Position numbers and translations under genes: made by a program
Notes under the pieces: generated by a model
What the model saw: the letters and a program-made list of their open reading frames with translations, nothing else
The model's database searches: none
Told to the model about the DNA's origin: nothing
Source of the DNA: Akkermansia muciniphila
GTDB lineage: Bacteria > Verrucomicrobiota > Verrucomicrobiia > Verrucomicrobiales > DEV007
Assembly (NCBI GenBank): GCA_945883495.1
Contig: CAMCXS010000010.1
Location: forward strand, 31,003-95,002
Direction of reading: 5' to 3'
Length of the DNA: 64,000 bases
In this document: positions 9,107 to 18,006 of the stretch, in pieces
Numbering within the stretch: position 1 is the stretch's first letter
Layout: each line of letters starts with the position of its first letter

Positions 9107-10456
9107 TTACTTGTAAAATCGGTTGAGGACGGCTTTCTCGTCCGGAAGAAGGTCGGATTCCCAGACGCGGCCTCCGCCTTTTCCCGTGGAATTGATGGAG
9201 CCACCGGCCTGGACGTTGTCCGGGGATTTGTCGAGTTGATGCTCCGCTTCCGCCAGGCCCACCACGTCTCCGGGCGCCGCGCGGCTGAGATCCAGGTTCT
9301 CCGCCCGCTGCAAATTCTTCGTGGCGAGATTGCTCTCCTCGTCCTCGTGAAACATCGGTGCATCGCCGCGGCCCCGAGCGACGCCGCCCTGGCCGGGTCC
9401 ATCCTTGCCCGGCAACTCACCGAGCATCCGCAAAATCGCCGCCTCGCTCAGTAGCCCTTCCTTGTCTCCCTCTCCGGGCTTCTTGCATTGGCAAAGCATC
9501 CGTTGCAGCGCCTCGCGGTTCTGACTCAGCTTTTGCGCCAACTCCTGGGCCGCTTTCGGGTCCATTTTCTTCAAGCCCTCCGGTGTCAGCTTGCGCAACT
9601 CCCCCATCAACGCTTGATCCATCGGCATCGATCCGGTTTCCAAACCGTGAAGGGCTTCGGCGAACTCCTTGGCGAGGCGTTCCGCCGTTTCAGGGCTCAA
9701 TTCGCTGCCAAACTTCGCCATCGCGGAAAGCGTCATCCCCGCTTCCGCCGTGTTCCGCTCCAACTCGGACATGGAGCGTTCCAAGGACTCGTGCAACGAA
9801 TCCGTCGCCTCCAAATTGCTGTGGCTGAACCACTGTTCCGGCGGGTTCTCCCGGAGCGCTTCGATCTGCCTGGCAACTTCCTCGAGCTTTTCCGGCTCGG
9901 CGATCTTCTCTTCCTCCAAATCCTCGAGCCATTTCTCCATCTCCTGCCACGCCATCGGCTCATTGGGCCGCACCGTGACGCCTTCGGCCGGCCGGATCGG
10001 AATAAAAAACGGCACCGCGATCAATCCCGCCGAAACCACCGGTGGCCCGAGCAATCGCGGCCAGTTCCACGTCCATCCGTCCACGACTTTGTTCGCCTCT
10101 GGAGCCGGTGGCCACTCCGTCAAGCCCCGCGATGCCGCCGTCAACGCATTGTCGAGCCGCAGTTGCGCTTCCAACCGCACCATCGCCTGCTCGTCGGTCA
10201 AAAAACGGCGCCGCGCCAACAGCCAAGTCGCCGCCAGCACGAGCAAAATCACTCCACCCGCCGCATAGGCCATCCAGGGGGCCGACTTATCCCAACTCGT
10301 GGAGCGCAGGTAGAGCACCGCGCACGCACCCACCACGCCCGCCAGCAACAAGGCCGGGCCGAGCCATTCCAACCACCACCCGAGATTCACCCGGCGCCGC
10401 GTCCGCGCAATCGTCCGTCTCCAGAACTGAATGTCAGGCGGTGAGGGTTGGCTCAT
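9107..10456 (-). CDS. Membrane-anchored helical protein of the MoxR locus
   Basis: The 449-residue protein has two N-terminal membrane helices (about residues 28-50 and 64-80) and a third near residue 135-152. The rest is a long, highly charged, probably coiled-coil region rich in Glu and Lys. The tail is Gly-rich and polar, ending in GGRVWESDLLPDEKAVLNRFYK-like sequence. Layout and composition resemble a short version of the DUF4175-like protein at 24222-27530, which suggests a shared role in two related loci. It begins 12 bases after the YkgJ-type gene and ends 6 bases before moxR. Function is not known. Confidence 0.75.
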   Translation of the reverse strand: MSQPSPPDIQFWRRTIARTRRRVNLGWWLEWLGPALLLAGVVGACAVLYLRSTSWDKSAPWMAYAAGGVILLVLAATWLLARRRFLTDEQAMVRLEAQLRLDNALTAASRGLTEWPPAPEANKVVDGWTWNWPRLLGPPVVSAGLIAVPFFIPIRPAEGVTVRPNEPMAWQEMEKWLEDLEEEKIAEPEKLEEVARQIEALRENPPEQWFSHSNLEATDSLHESLERSMSELERNTAEAGMTLSAMAKFGSELSPETAERLAKEFAEALHGLETGSMPMDQALMGELRKLTPEGLKKMDPKAAQELAQKLSQNREALQRMLCQCKKPGEGDKEGLLSEAAILRMLGELPGKDGPGQGGVARGRGDAPMFHEDEESNLATKNLQRAENLDLSRAAPGDVVGLAEAEHQLDKSPDNVQAGGSINSTGKGGGRVWESDLLPDEKAVLNRFYK

Positions 10457-10468
10457 GACCGGTGGATA

Positions 10469-10828
10469 CTAACGTGCTTCTTTGCTGGGCACAAGACGGA
10501 CTTCGACCGCTTCGCACAGCTCTCTCCAACCCGGAAATCTCCACTCGTTGGGGAAGCCCCGGCACTGCTCCGGTTTGGCGGCCTGAATCCGGCAATCGAT
10601 CCCGTCCAAAAACTCGCAACTCCCGTCTTCCCGAGCCAGCAGGGTGAGACCTTGCCGATTGCGGCGCAACGCCGTGTGCCGGGCCACAAATTCGTAAGGC
10701 GAGAGCCCCAGATGCGCGGCGATCCGCAGGGTATCTTCTTCGGTGAGCACGACTTCGCCCGGCCAGCGGCAGCAATTGGCGCAGCGCTGGCAGGCATAAT
10801 AGACATCGTTGGGCCGTTCGGGCATCAT
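10469..10828 (-). CDS. YkgJ-family cysteine-cluster protein
   Basis: The 119-residue protein has the family's CxxCxxCC cluster near the N-terminus (CQRCANCC) followed by further conserved cysteines (CEFLDG.DC and QCRGFP), which is the usual Zn/Fe-binding signature. I placed the start at the ATG at 10828 because it overlaps the upstream stop (ATGA). The open frame continues to 10924 but those residues look non-coding. Proteins of this family are proposed metal chelators; the biological role here is unclear. Confidence 0.82.
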   Translation of the reverse strand: MMPERPNDVYYACQRCANCCRWPGEVVLTEEDTLRIAAHLGLSPYEFVARHTALRRNRQGLTLLAREDGSCEFLDGIDCRIQAAKPEQCRGFPNEWRFPGWRELCEAVEVRLVPSKEAR

Positions 10829-12996
10829 GGACCAGGAAATTGCCCGGGAAGTTCCAGGAGACGCTTGGCTTCGCCCAAAAGAAAAGCGGTGTCCAGGAAT
10901 GGTTTCCAACTGACATCGATCCACCGGATGCGGCCAGCGCCATCGAGCAGCACGGTGGCATGGAGCGGATCGTCCTCAAAGTCATCATACGCCCGGAAGG
11001 CGCGAAATGCTTGCAGGCTGGGATCGCAGAGAAATTCCATAGAAACCGCTCCGGCGGGCGGCAGGACGTCCTCAATCCGCGCCGCCTCTGCCACGGACTC
11101 GGTGCTGATGGCGTGCACGTTGAGCCCGGCGGACGCAAACTCGGGAGCCGCTTTGGCAAATGCGTGGAGCTGCTCCACGCAATGCTGGCATCCGGCGCCC
11201 AAATAGAAGAGGAGCACCCGCGGCTTGCCTTTGAGGGAATTCCCGGAGACAACCGCGCCATCCAGCCCAGTCGCCTGCCATTCCGGCGCTTGCGGCGGCG
11301 CCCAAAACTTTCTTCCCAGTGTTTCCAACGCCGGCCGGGGTCCAAGATCTTCGCGCACCGGCGCCGCCGGCCGCCAGTCACTCCCCGGCTCGAACTTCCG
11401 GTTCCATTCCAACATTCGATGCGTCACCGGCAAATCGGGATCGATCGCAAAGGCCACCTTCCGCGCCGCGAGAAACGCTTCCTTGGCTTCCATCTCCTGC
11501 CCACAGGCCAAAAGGACCTCCGTCTTCGCCGACAACCCCGCCAAGTCCTCAGGAAACTTTTTTGCCAATTCGGCCGCCTTCGCGGGCTGATCGAGCCGCA
11601 ACCAGCATCGCGCCCGGGCCACGGCGGACATTTTCACCCCGGCTTGCTCCAACAACGCTGGCGCCCCGGCCGGATTCACCAGCACCGCTTCCAGCGCGCG
11701 CAGCTCCGCGATCGCCGCTTCTGCTGGTCCTGGTTTTTTCTCGTCTTTTTTGGGGTCGGACTTTTCGGACTTTTCGGACTTTTCCTGTTCCTTCCGCTGG
11801 ATCTCTCCCAGGCCCCGCAGCGCCGCGCCGATTCGCTCCGGCTGGGCCAGCGCGAACGCCGCCACTCCCGAAGCCCGCAATCGCACCACCTCAGGCGCCG
11901 CTTGCGTCACCGGCCCGATCCAAACGGAATCCACCGCCGCGGCGAGGTCTTCCCAAAGCTCCCATTTCTCCATCGTCTCCAAGAGCCGGGTCCGGCCAAA
12001 GCCCGCTGAGGTGTCGTTCTTATTGAGCGCGTTGAAATCGGGATGCCGCGGAATGGCGATCAAGTTGGCCGCCAACGCCATCGCCTCCCTGGCACGCCCC
12101 AACTCGTTCCAGGTCCGCACCAGCCACTCTTGGTTGTGCGCGTAATTGTGAATTTGATCGGGCAAGAGAAAGGTCTCCGCGAGATGCGCATGATCGACCC
12201 GCGCGGAGGCTTCTTGCTGCCAAGCGGCATCGTCGAAGCGTTTCAACTTGGAATAGGTATGCCCCGGCATGTGCCAGAGGTGGGCGATCCCCCGAGCCGT
12301 CGGCCCACACGCAGCCGCGGATCGCACCGCGCGGATCGGCTTCGCATCGTCCCAAAGATGGATGCGGTAGTGATGCGCCGGATGATCGGGACGCACCACG
12401 AAAACTTGGTCGAGCAGCGCATCGACGGCTTGGCGACTGGAAATCGGCGCATCGGAACGGACGTGCCAAATTTTCCAGGCCAGAAAGGCTTTGGCTTCCA
12501 CGTCGCCGGGATGCTCCTGGACGATCGTTTCCAAATCGTGGATGAAATCCAGAGCGCGCCTATTTTTGTCCCGTGGATCTTCCCGGTAAAAGTTTTCGAG
12601 CGCGGCGATCCAAAGTTTTTCCCGAGGAGAAGCGGATCCCTTGAGCGTGGTGGCCTTGGCAAGAAGGCCTTTGGCCCGCTTTTCGTTGTTCACGTTGGCC
12701 ATCGACATCCCCCAGTAGGCCATGGCGCAGGAGGGATCGAGAGCGGCGACTTGGCGGAAGGAACGCTCCGCCTCGAAGTACCAGAAGCCGTGGAGCTGGG
12801 CCACGCCCTGATTGAAAAACGCCTGCGCCTCCGGGTTGGCTGTGGTCACCGGGAATTCGATCAGGCCCATCCCGGGCAGCAAAACGGCAGCTTGGCGCGG
12901 CCCCTCGTTGAACGATTCCCCGTGGGCGGAATGTCCAGGCAACGGTTCCGCCGCCGGCAAGGCACCGAGGAGAAGGAGGGCGATCAATGCGCGCAT
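10825..12996 (-). CDS. TPR-repeat protein with C-terminal peroxiredoxin/TlpA-like domain
   Basis: The 723-residue exported protein has a signal peptide (residues 1-15). A large helical TPR-type region follows (blocks such as AEAQAFFNQGVAQLHGFWYF and ALDPSCAMAYWGMSMA). A Lys/Glu/Ser-rich linker near residue 410 precedes a C-terminal AhpC/TSA-like redoxin domain. That domain holds a putative redox pair G-C-Q-H-C at about residue 600 and a typical LLDGAGRIRW strand near the end. Fusions of TPR scaffolds to redoxin domains are known in environmental bacteria. Substrate and partners are unknown. It lies between dtd and the YkgJ-type gene with minimal spacing. Confidence 0.8.
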   Translation of the reverse strand: MRALIALLLLGALPAAEPLPGHSAHGESFNEGPRQAAVLLPGMGLIEFPVTTANPEAQAFFNQGVAQLHGFWYFEAERSFRQVAALDPSCAMAYWGMSMANVNNEKRAKGLLAKATTLKGSASPREKLWIAALENFYREDPRDKNRRALDFIHDLETIVQEHPGDVEAKAFLAWKIWHVRSDAPISSRQAVDALLDQVFVVRPDHPAHHYRIHLWDDAKPIRAVRSAAACGPTARGIAHLWHMPGHTYSKLKRFDDAAWQQEASARVDHAHLAETFLLPDQIHNYAHNQEWLVRTWNELGRAREAMALAANLIAIPRHPDFNALNKNDTSAGFGRTRLLETMEKWELWEDLAAAVDSVWIGPVTQAAPEVVRLRASGVAAFALAQPERIGAALRGLGEIQRKEQEKSEKSEKSDPKKDEKKPGPAEAAIAELRALEAVLVNPAGAPALLEQAGVKMSAVARARCWLRLDQPAKAAELAKKFPEDLAGLSAKTEVLLACGQEMEAKEAFLAARKVAFAIDPDLPVTHRMLEWNRKFEPGSDWRPAAPVREDLGPRPALETLGRKFWAPPQAPEWQATGLDGAVVSGNSLKGKPRVLLFYLGAGCQHCVEQLHAFAKAAPEFASAGLNVHAISTESVAEAARIEDVLPPAGAVSMEFLCDPSLQAFRAFRAYDDFEDDPLHATVLLDGAGRIRWIDVSWKPFLDTAFLLGEAKRLLELPGQFPGP
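11757..11783. repeat. Three tandem 9-bp units inside the TPR/redoxin gene
   Basis: The unit cggactttt occurs three times head to tail and in frame. It encodes a repeated Lys-Ser-Glu in the charged linker between the TPR region and the redoxin domain. Unit-number change would alter linker length without breaking the frame. Confidence 0.85.
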
Positions 12997-13009
12997 TTGA
13001 TGATTCTAC

Positions 13010-13462
13010 TCATTCCCGTTGCTTGGAATCCATCCAGATTGTCACCGGACCGTCATTGATCAAACTGACTTGCATGTCCGCGCCGAATTCTCCGCAGGCC
13101 ACGGGACGGCCCAATTCCGCCGCCAAGGTTTCCAAGAACAGCTCGTAGAGCGGCTCCGCATGCTCCGGCCGAGCCGCCTGGGCGAAACTCGGCCGGTTCC
13201 CTTTCTTCGTGCTCGCGTGGAGGGTGAACTGACTCACGACCAAAATCGATCCGCCCACGTCCGCGCAGGCGAGATTGAACTTCCCGTCCCCGTCCGCGAA
13301 AATCCGCATCCGGGCGATTTTTCCCACCAGCCAAGCGACGTCTTCGGCGCTGTCCGCTCCCTCGATGCCGAGCAGCACCAACAAGCCCTGCCCAATCTCG
13401 CCACGGATTTCCCCGCCGATCCTCACGGCAGCTTCCCGGACACGCTGCACCACGACACGCAT
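13010..13462 (-). CDS. dtd: D-aminoacyl-tRNA deacylase
   Basis: The 150-residue enzyme hydrolyses D-aminoacyl-tRNA and so recycles tRNAs mischarged with D-Tyr and other D-amino acids. Both family signatures are present: SQFTL (residues 77-81) and N-D-G-P-V-T (136-141, the cross-subunit GP motif). Start at ATG 13462 gives the canonical MRVVVQRV opening and the family's usual length; the open frame upstream to 13624 is not conserved-looking. It is divergent from cysE and lies 13 bases before the TPR/redoxin gene. Confidence 0.95.
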   Translation of the reverse strand: MRVVVQRVREAAVRIGGEIRGEIGQGLLVLLGIEGADSAEDVAWLVGKIARMRIFADGDGKFNLACADVGGSILVVSQFTLHASTKKGNRPSFAQAARPEHAEPLYELFLETLAAELGRPVACGEFGADMQVSLINDGPVTIWMDSKQRE

Positions 13463-13608
13463 GAACCTCCCCTGCCCCGGGGCTCCACGCCTGTCAACCG
13501 CCCGTTCCCTAGGTGAAATCTCCGGCCTGTCATTGTTTCCGGGTTGGCAAGCGCCCGGAAACCGGTAGTGTGGAGAGCATCCCCTAGGCGGGTTCGGGTT
13601 TGGTTCGC

Positions 13609-14553
13609 ATGGAAGATTGTCCAAAAAAACGCGTCGCCAGGGCTCTCATTGACTCCTACCACGAGGTCGGCGGGATCAATCGGATCGATTGCTCCAATCT
13701 CCCCTCGAAGCGCGCCGTGGCCACGATGTGCGAAGATTTGCTTCGTCTCCTTTTCCCCGGCTTTCACGACGAAGAGCCGATCGCCTCGGAGGAGATCGAT
13801 GCGCTCACGGAACGCCGGATCTATGAATTCGTGAGCCGGCTCGTCCCCGAAATTGGCAAAAGCCTCAGTTTCTCGGAACAACGTGGCGGCGTTCACGACC
13901 AAACCGCCGAAGAGCTGGTTTGCGAGTTCCTCGCGAGCTTGCCAGAAATCCGCCGACTCCTCAGCACCGACGTCGAAGCCGCCTATGAAGGCGATCCCGC
14001 GGCCACCAGCGTCGAGGTGATCATCGTGTCTTACCCCGCCATTGAGGCGATCGCCATCCAACGCGCTTCCCACGTCCTCTTCGGCAAAGGCGTTCCCCTC
14101 ATCCCCCGGATGATGACGGAATGGGCCCACGGCCGCACTGGGATCGATATCCACCCCGGCGCGCAGATCGGTTCCCATTTCTTTATCGATCACGGCACCG
14201 GCGTAGTCATCGGAGAAACCTGCCGCATCGGAAATTACGTGAAGCTTTACCACGGGGTGACGCTCGGCGCCCGCAGCTTCCCCAAAGACGCCGAAGGCCG
14301 CGTCCTCAAAGGCTCCAAACGCCACCCGGACGTCGAGGACAACGTCACGATCTATCCCAACGCAACCATTTTGGGTGGCAAAACCGTGATCGGCCAAGGC
14401 TCGACCATCGGCGCCAACGTCTTTCTCCGCGACAGCGTGCCCCCCGCCACCTTGGTGACCACCGAGGGCGCTTCGCAAAGATTTCTCAATAAGGAAACCG
14501 GCCAGGAACTCGAAACACAACCCCCAGAAGCTCTTCCTGCGACATTGCCGTGA
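13609..14553 (+). CDS. cysE: Serine O-acetyltransferase (EpsC-like)
   Basis: This enzyme acetylates L-serine with acetyl-CoA in the first committed step of cysteine synthesis. The N-terminal half is helical. The C-terminal half is a left-handed beta-helix with hexapeptide repeats ([32 protein letters not shown]) that contain the catalytic DHGTG and the acetyl-CoA site. The length of 314 residues matches the longer EpsC-type form. I use the ATG at 13609; a TTG at 13600 is possible. The stop overlaps the start of the SprT-like gene (GTGA). Confidence 0.93.
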   Translation: MEDCPKKRVARALIDSYHEVGGINRIDCSNLPSKRAVATMCEDLLRLLFPGFHDEEPIASEEIDALTERRIYEFVSRLVPEIGKSLSFSEQRGGVHDQTAEELVCEFLASLPEIRRLLSTDVEAAYEGDPAATSVEVIIVSYPAIEAIAIQRASHVLFGKGVPLIPRMMTEWAHGRTGIDIHPGAQIGSHFFIDHGTGVVIGETCRIGNYVKLYHGVTLGARSFPKDAEGRVLKGSKRHPDVEDNVTIYPNATILGGKTVIGQGSTIGANVFLRDSVPPATLVTTEGASQRFLNKETGQELETQPPEALPATLP

Positions 14554-15182
14554 GCCGAAATCAACCTGTTTCCCGTCAACAACTCGAACTCTTTTTCCCA
14601 GCGCCGGAGGCCCCCACGTCCAGCGCGGAGTCTCTCCCTCCGCTGCCATCCGGGGAAGATCCCGAGTTGATCGCCATCAGCCGCAGCCTCATCAACGCTT
14701 TGGGCCTTCCCGATTTGGCGAAACGGGTCGTCGTGCGCTGGAATGCCAGGCTGCGCACCACCGCCGGCCGGGCGTACCGTTCCAACGCGATCGTGGAACT
14801 CAACCCCCACCTCGTCCACATCTCCCAGGAAGAGATTGACCGAACCTTGCGTCACGAACTCGCCCACCTCGTGGCGGCGCATCGCGCGGGGCGGCGCCGC
14901 ATTCCTGCCCATGGCCGCGACTGGCGGCGCGCTTGTTCCGAACTCGGCATCCCCGGTGAATCGCGTTGCCACGATCTCCCCTTTCAACGTCGTACCCAGC
15001 GGAGAAAATTCGTCTACGTCTGCCCGTCCTGCGACCACCGATTGCTCCGAGTCCGCCGGATCAAGCGAGCCGCCGCCTGTTACCACTGCTGCCAGACGCA
15101 CAGTCAAGGCCGGTTCGACGCTCGATTCCAGCTCGTGGAAGGACGTCTGGAGGATCCTTCAGTTGCATCTCGGCGAGGCTAA
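14550..15182 (+). CDS. SprT-like zinc metallopeptidase
   Basis: The 210-residue protein has the metallopeptidase motif HELAHL (H102, E103, H106) followed by a zinc ribbon (CPSC at 158-161 and CYHC at 177-180), which is the SprT/Spartan-like arrangement. It starts with GTG at 14550 overlapping the cysE stop, so its translation is probably coupled. SprT-like proteins are thought to cleave DNA- or protein-bound targets; the bacterial role is not well settled. The first ~35 residues are Pro/Ser-rich and probably disordered. Confidence 0.85.
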   Translation: MSRNQPVSRQQLELFFPAPEAPTSSAESLPPLPSGEDPELIAISRSLINALGLPDLAKRVVVRWNARLRTTAGRAYRSNAIVELNPHLVHISQEEIDRTLRHELAHLVAAHRAGRRRIPAHGRDWRRACSELGIPGESRCHDLPFQRRTQRRKFVYVCPSCDHRLLRVRRIKRAAACYHCCQTHSQGRFDARFQLVEGRLEDPSVASRRG

Positions 15183-15199
15183 ACTATTGGTCGAACTTA

Positions 15200-15367
15200 A
15201 TGAACTCTGATTTCGACCCGACCGAGATGAATCCCAGCGCCAGCTCGTCCCAGCCGGCCAGCCACGTCATGAGCGCCGATCTGGAGGACGACTTTGCGGA
15301 CGAAGTGCTCGGTGAGCGCCAAGGCAGCGCCTGCTCCATGGAGCCGGGCTGCACGTCCTGCGAGTGA
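15200..15367 (+). CDS. Small acidic protein with Cys-rich C-terminus
   Basis: A 55-residue open frame starts with ATG 17 bases after the SprT-like stop and ends just before a strong hairpin terminator. The N-terminal part is polar (Ser, Asp, Glu). The tail CSMEPGCTSCE has three closely spaced cysteines that could bind metal or be redox active. No named family is recognised. Position between a real gene and a terminator, plus the non-random tail, argue that it is expressed. Confidence 0.55.
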   Translation: MNSDFDPTEMNPSASSSQPASHVMSADLEDDFADEVLGERQGSACSMEPGCTSCE

Positions 15368-15407
15368 GGAGGACGACCTCTTCTTGAGGCGAAGGAAATT
15401 GGAAATC

Positions 15408-15441
15408 AAAAAGGCGCCATCCCACTCGGGAGGCGCCTTTT
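15408..15441. terminator. Rho-independent terminator, probably bidirectional
   Basis: A perfect ggcgcc/ggcgcc outer stem encloses a second tccc/ggga stem with an ACTC loop. It is flanked by five A on the left and four T on the right. It sits between the small Cys-tailed gene (+) and the MarR gene (-) and can serve both convergent transcripts. Confidence 0.85.
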
Positions 15442-15554
15442 CGTTGTTTGCGTCACAATGAAAACACGATGCTAGCACAGGCGTCCGGTCCGCCAGGATT
15501 TCGGAACCCCACGTCTCGCCTCAGGCATGCAGGAGACCGGCCGCCTTCAGAGTT

Positions 15555-16016
15555 TTAGCGGCCCTGCATGAGCAGATCGCTGAGCTGATCGAGAGAAGTC
15601 GCAGCCTCAGGCGCAGCCTGGGAATCCATTTTCGACATCGTCTCGGCGATGTTCAGAGCGATGCCGTCCCGCATGCGACCGACCAGATCCATACCCTTGC
15701 GGGTGATTTGGACCATGACCTTGCGGCGGTCATCAGCAGCGTGAAGACGCTGGACGTAGCCCAGCTTTTCCAGGCGATCCACTAGGCCTGTCGCGGCGGC
15801 GGTGGAATGGCCCATCTTGTTGGAAATTTCCGTCATCGTGAGATGCTCCTCTTTGGCGAGATACCCAAGGAGGAAGAACTGGGCATAAGAAATGTTGCCC
15901 TTGTTCAGTTCCTTGGAGAGATCCAAGAGGAATGAGCGCTGCGTGAACATAATGAAGTCGGCCAGGCGACCGGCTTCAGCGCTCGGGGTGGTGTCATTAT
16001 CGTTGGCTACCTGCAT
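15555..16016 (-). CDS. MarR-family transcriptional regulator
   Basis: The 153-residue protein has a winged helix-turn-helix of the MarR type: a recognition region around MTEISNKMGHSTAAATGLVD, then the wing with DDRRKVMVQIT. Helices before and after it form the dimer interface. The start at 16016 is the first ATG. It stands alone between convergent neighbours, preceded by an AT-rich stretch that should hold its promoter. Ligand and targets are unknown. Confidence 0.92.
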   Translation of the reverse strand: MQVANDNDTTPSAEAGRLADFIMFTQRSFLLDLSKELNKGNISYAQFFLLGYLAKEEHLTMTEISNKMGHSTAAATGLVDRLEKLGYVQRLHAADDRRKVMVQITRKGMDLVGRMRDGIALNIAETMSKMDSQAAPEAATSLDQLSDLLMQGR

Positions 16017-16297
16017 ACCGTCGAACTCTTAATGGTTTAATAATCGTGGGGACTTAAAGGATACGCGCTCTCAGACAGTCTGTAAACACCGCATTCAAAT
16101 TATCCATAATTTTCATACGATATCCCGGACCTGAAGATAGTGTAATCGACCGGATCACATCCCGCAAGCTGCATTTTATAAATTTTAAATGTCAAAGCTC
16201 CGTTATTTTTCAAAGTTGAGATTCGCGTCTCTCAATCCGTTGACTATCTGATGGTCTACTCTAGCAGAATATTCAGCAATCTTGATTGAATTCGCAC
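16017..16297. promoter_or_regulatory. AT-rich intergenic region upstream of the MarR gene
   Basis: These 281 bases between the moeA stop and the MarR start are clearly AT-richer than the surrounding genes. They contain several A/T runs (for example around 16171-16190) and a TTAAT-containing near-repeat at 16030-16043 just upstream of the regulator start. No gene is visible. It probably carries the MarR promoter and perhaps its own binding site, but no exact box can be assigned. Confidence 0.4.
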
Positions 16298-17509
16298 TCA
16301 TGCGCTTCCCATGAGATACGCCTCCACCGCCAAGCCGGCTTCCAATCGCTGTCCGGCCCCGACCCGGACCAGGGCATTGGCCCGGCTCAATCCGTAAAGC
16401 GCGTGAGACTGCTGCAATCCTACGCTCCGAAACGCCCCGTCCTTGGCACTCCAAACTCCGCGCACGTAATGCGGCCGGTCCCCTTCATTCCGTAGCTCTG
16501 CCTCCAAAAATGCTCGGACCAGCGGTAAGCTCGGAGTCGAAGGATCGATCGTCCTCCCGGTGTAGCGCTGCAGCGCACTGACCACGAAAAGCAAAAAGGT
16601 CACCCAGCTGGAAACGGGATTCCCCGGAAGCCCGAAGACGACTTTTCCCTCCAGCTCGGCGAAGAAAAACGGCTTGCCCGGTTTGACCCGCACCCGCCAA
16701 AAACCACCTCGTGCCCCCAAATCCGCCAGGACTGCTTTGACGTAATCCTTCTCCCCCACGGAGACCCCGCCCGCGATCACGCAAAAATCGGCCTCCTCCA
16801 GAGCCATTTCCAGGACGGCGCGCATTTGCACGGGGTCATCCGGGGCGTGCAGCGCTCGCACCTGCGAAACGCCGAACGACCGGAGACCAGAGGCAAGCAT
16901 AACTCCGTTGCTGTTAAAGATCTGCCCGGGCAATAATCCGGCACCAGCCCCGGGCTCAATCAATTCGTCCCCAGTGGTCACCACCACGGCGCGCGGAGCG
17001 GGGCGGACACAAACTCCGGAACACCCCTGGGACGCGAGCAAAGCCAGCCGGGCCGGGGTTAGCACGTCCCCCTCTTGCAAGATGAACTGACCTTCGCAAA
17101 GATCTGCCCCCCGCCGCCGGACGAATTCATCCGGCATCGCACCGACCCGGAGCCGGATCCCATCGCCGCAAAGTTCGACATCCTCCTGCATGATCACCGC
17201 GTCAGCCCCACGCGGCAGCGGCGCGCCAGTGAATACGCGAACCGCGGTCCCGGACTCGACCTGGAAACTTCCATCCTCGCGCCCGGCAAATTGCTGGCCC
17301 ACCACGCGGAGGACGTTGCCCGGCATCGCCTCCGCGGAGCGCAGCGCATAGCCGTCCATCTGAGAGTTGTCAAAACCAGGCAGCGGAACGGTCGCCCGGA
17401 GCGTTTCGGCGGCCGAGGCACCCAGAGCCTCCAACAGCGAAACTTGGCAAATGGTTCCCAGGGGCGTGGCCTCGATCAACCTACGCCGGGCCTCGCTCTC
17501 CTCCAACAT
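16298..17509 (-). CDS. moeA: Molybdopterin molybdotransferase
   Basis: The 403-residue protein inserts molybdate into adenylylated molybdopterin, the last step of Moco synthesis. It has the family's NSQMDGYALR motif near residue 50, GAPLPRGADAVI, a GDEL motif, and the central GGVSVGEKDYVK segment of the MoCF_BD domain, then the KPGKPFFF region and a C-terminal beta domain. The start ATG is at 17509, 17 bases after the exported protein at 17527-18006. A mogA gene at 37886 supports a functional Moco pathway. Confidence 0.95.
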   Translation of the reverse strand: MLEESEARRRLIEATPLGTICQVSLLEALGASAAETLRATVPLPGFDNSQMDGYALRSAEAMPGNVLRVVGQQFAGREDGSFQVESGTAVRVFTGAPLPRGADAVIMQEDVELCGDGIRLRVGAMPDEFVRRRGADLCEGQFILQEGDVLTPARLALLASQGCSGVCVRPAPRAVVVTTGDELIEPGAGAGLLPGQIFNSNGVMLASGLRSFGVSQVRALHAPDDPVQMRAVLEMALEEADFCVIAGGVSVGEKDYVKAVLADLGARGGFWRVRVKPGKPFFFAELEGKVVFGLPGNPVSSWVTFLLFVVSALQRYTGRTIDPSTPSLPLVRAFLEAELRNEGDRPHYVRGVWSAKDGAFRSVGLQQSHALYGLSRANALVRVGAGQRLEAGLAVEAYLMGSA

Positions 17510-17526
17510 GAGCGGATCGGCTCGGC

Positions 17527-18006
17527 TTATTCCAAAACCTGATACTCCGCTACTGTCGCGGCTCCAGCGCTCGGAAGCAGGACCACGATGTCTCCCGCCA
17601 GCGGTTCCCCGGAAGATACGTCGGCCACCAAAAAGGTGCCTTTCCGCTCCTTGCTCAACGAAAGCTCGACGGGGCGGGGCTGACCATCCTTGCCCAAGGT
17701 GGTGACCCGGGTTCCGGCGGGCAGATCCATTTTGATGGGGGTATAGATGAGCACAAAATTATCGTAGGCGAACCGGACGGTGCCAATCACTTGTTCAGGC
17801 GAGACTGGGGCAGCAGCCGTGGGCTCCGCGGCGGCCTTTTCCTTGGCGCGCTCAGCCTTTTTCTCCTCCCCGAACGGGAACAATCCGCCGACAAACCGGG
17901 CTGCCGTGACAAATGGGGAGACCAGATGCGAAAATTCGAAGGCGGATGATGGCGTCACCGACGCGCAAAAAAACGCGCCAACGCAAGCAAAAACCCGAAG
18001 CTTCAT
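17527..18006 (-). CDS. Small exported protein, moeA-proximal
   Basis: With the start at ATG 18006, the 159-residue protein has a clear signal peptide (MKLRVFACVGAFFCA, cleavage near SSA-FE). A Lys/Glu/Ala-rich linker (about residues 48-70) and a compact beta-rich C-terminal domain follow. That domain resembles an SH3-like or translation-initiation-like barrel but is not firmly assignable. It lies 17 bases before moeA on the same strand. Its 5' end overlaps the opposite-strand gene starting at about 17949. Confidence 0.65.
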   Translation of the reverse strand: MKLRVFACVGAFFCASVTPSSAFEFSHLVSPFVTAARFVGGLFPFGEEKKAERAKEKAAAEPTAAAPVSPEQVIGTVRFAYDNFVLIYTPIKMDLPAGTRVTTLGKDGQPRPVELSLSKERKGTFLVADVSSGEPLAGDIVVLLPSAGAATVAEYQVLE

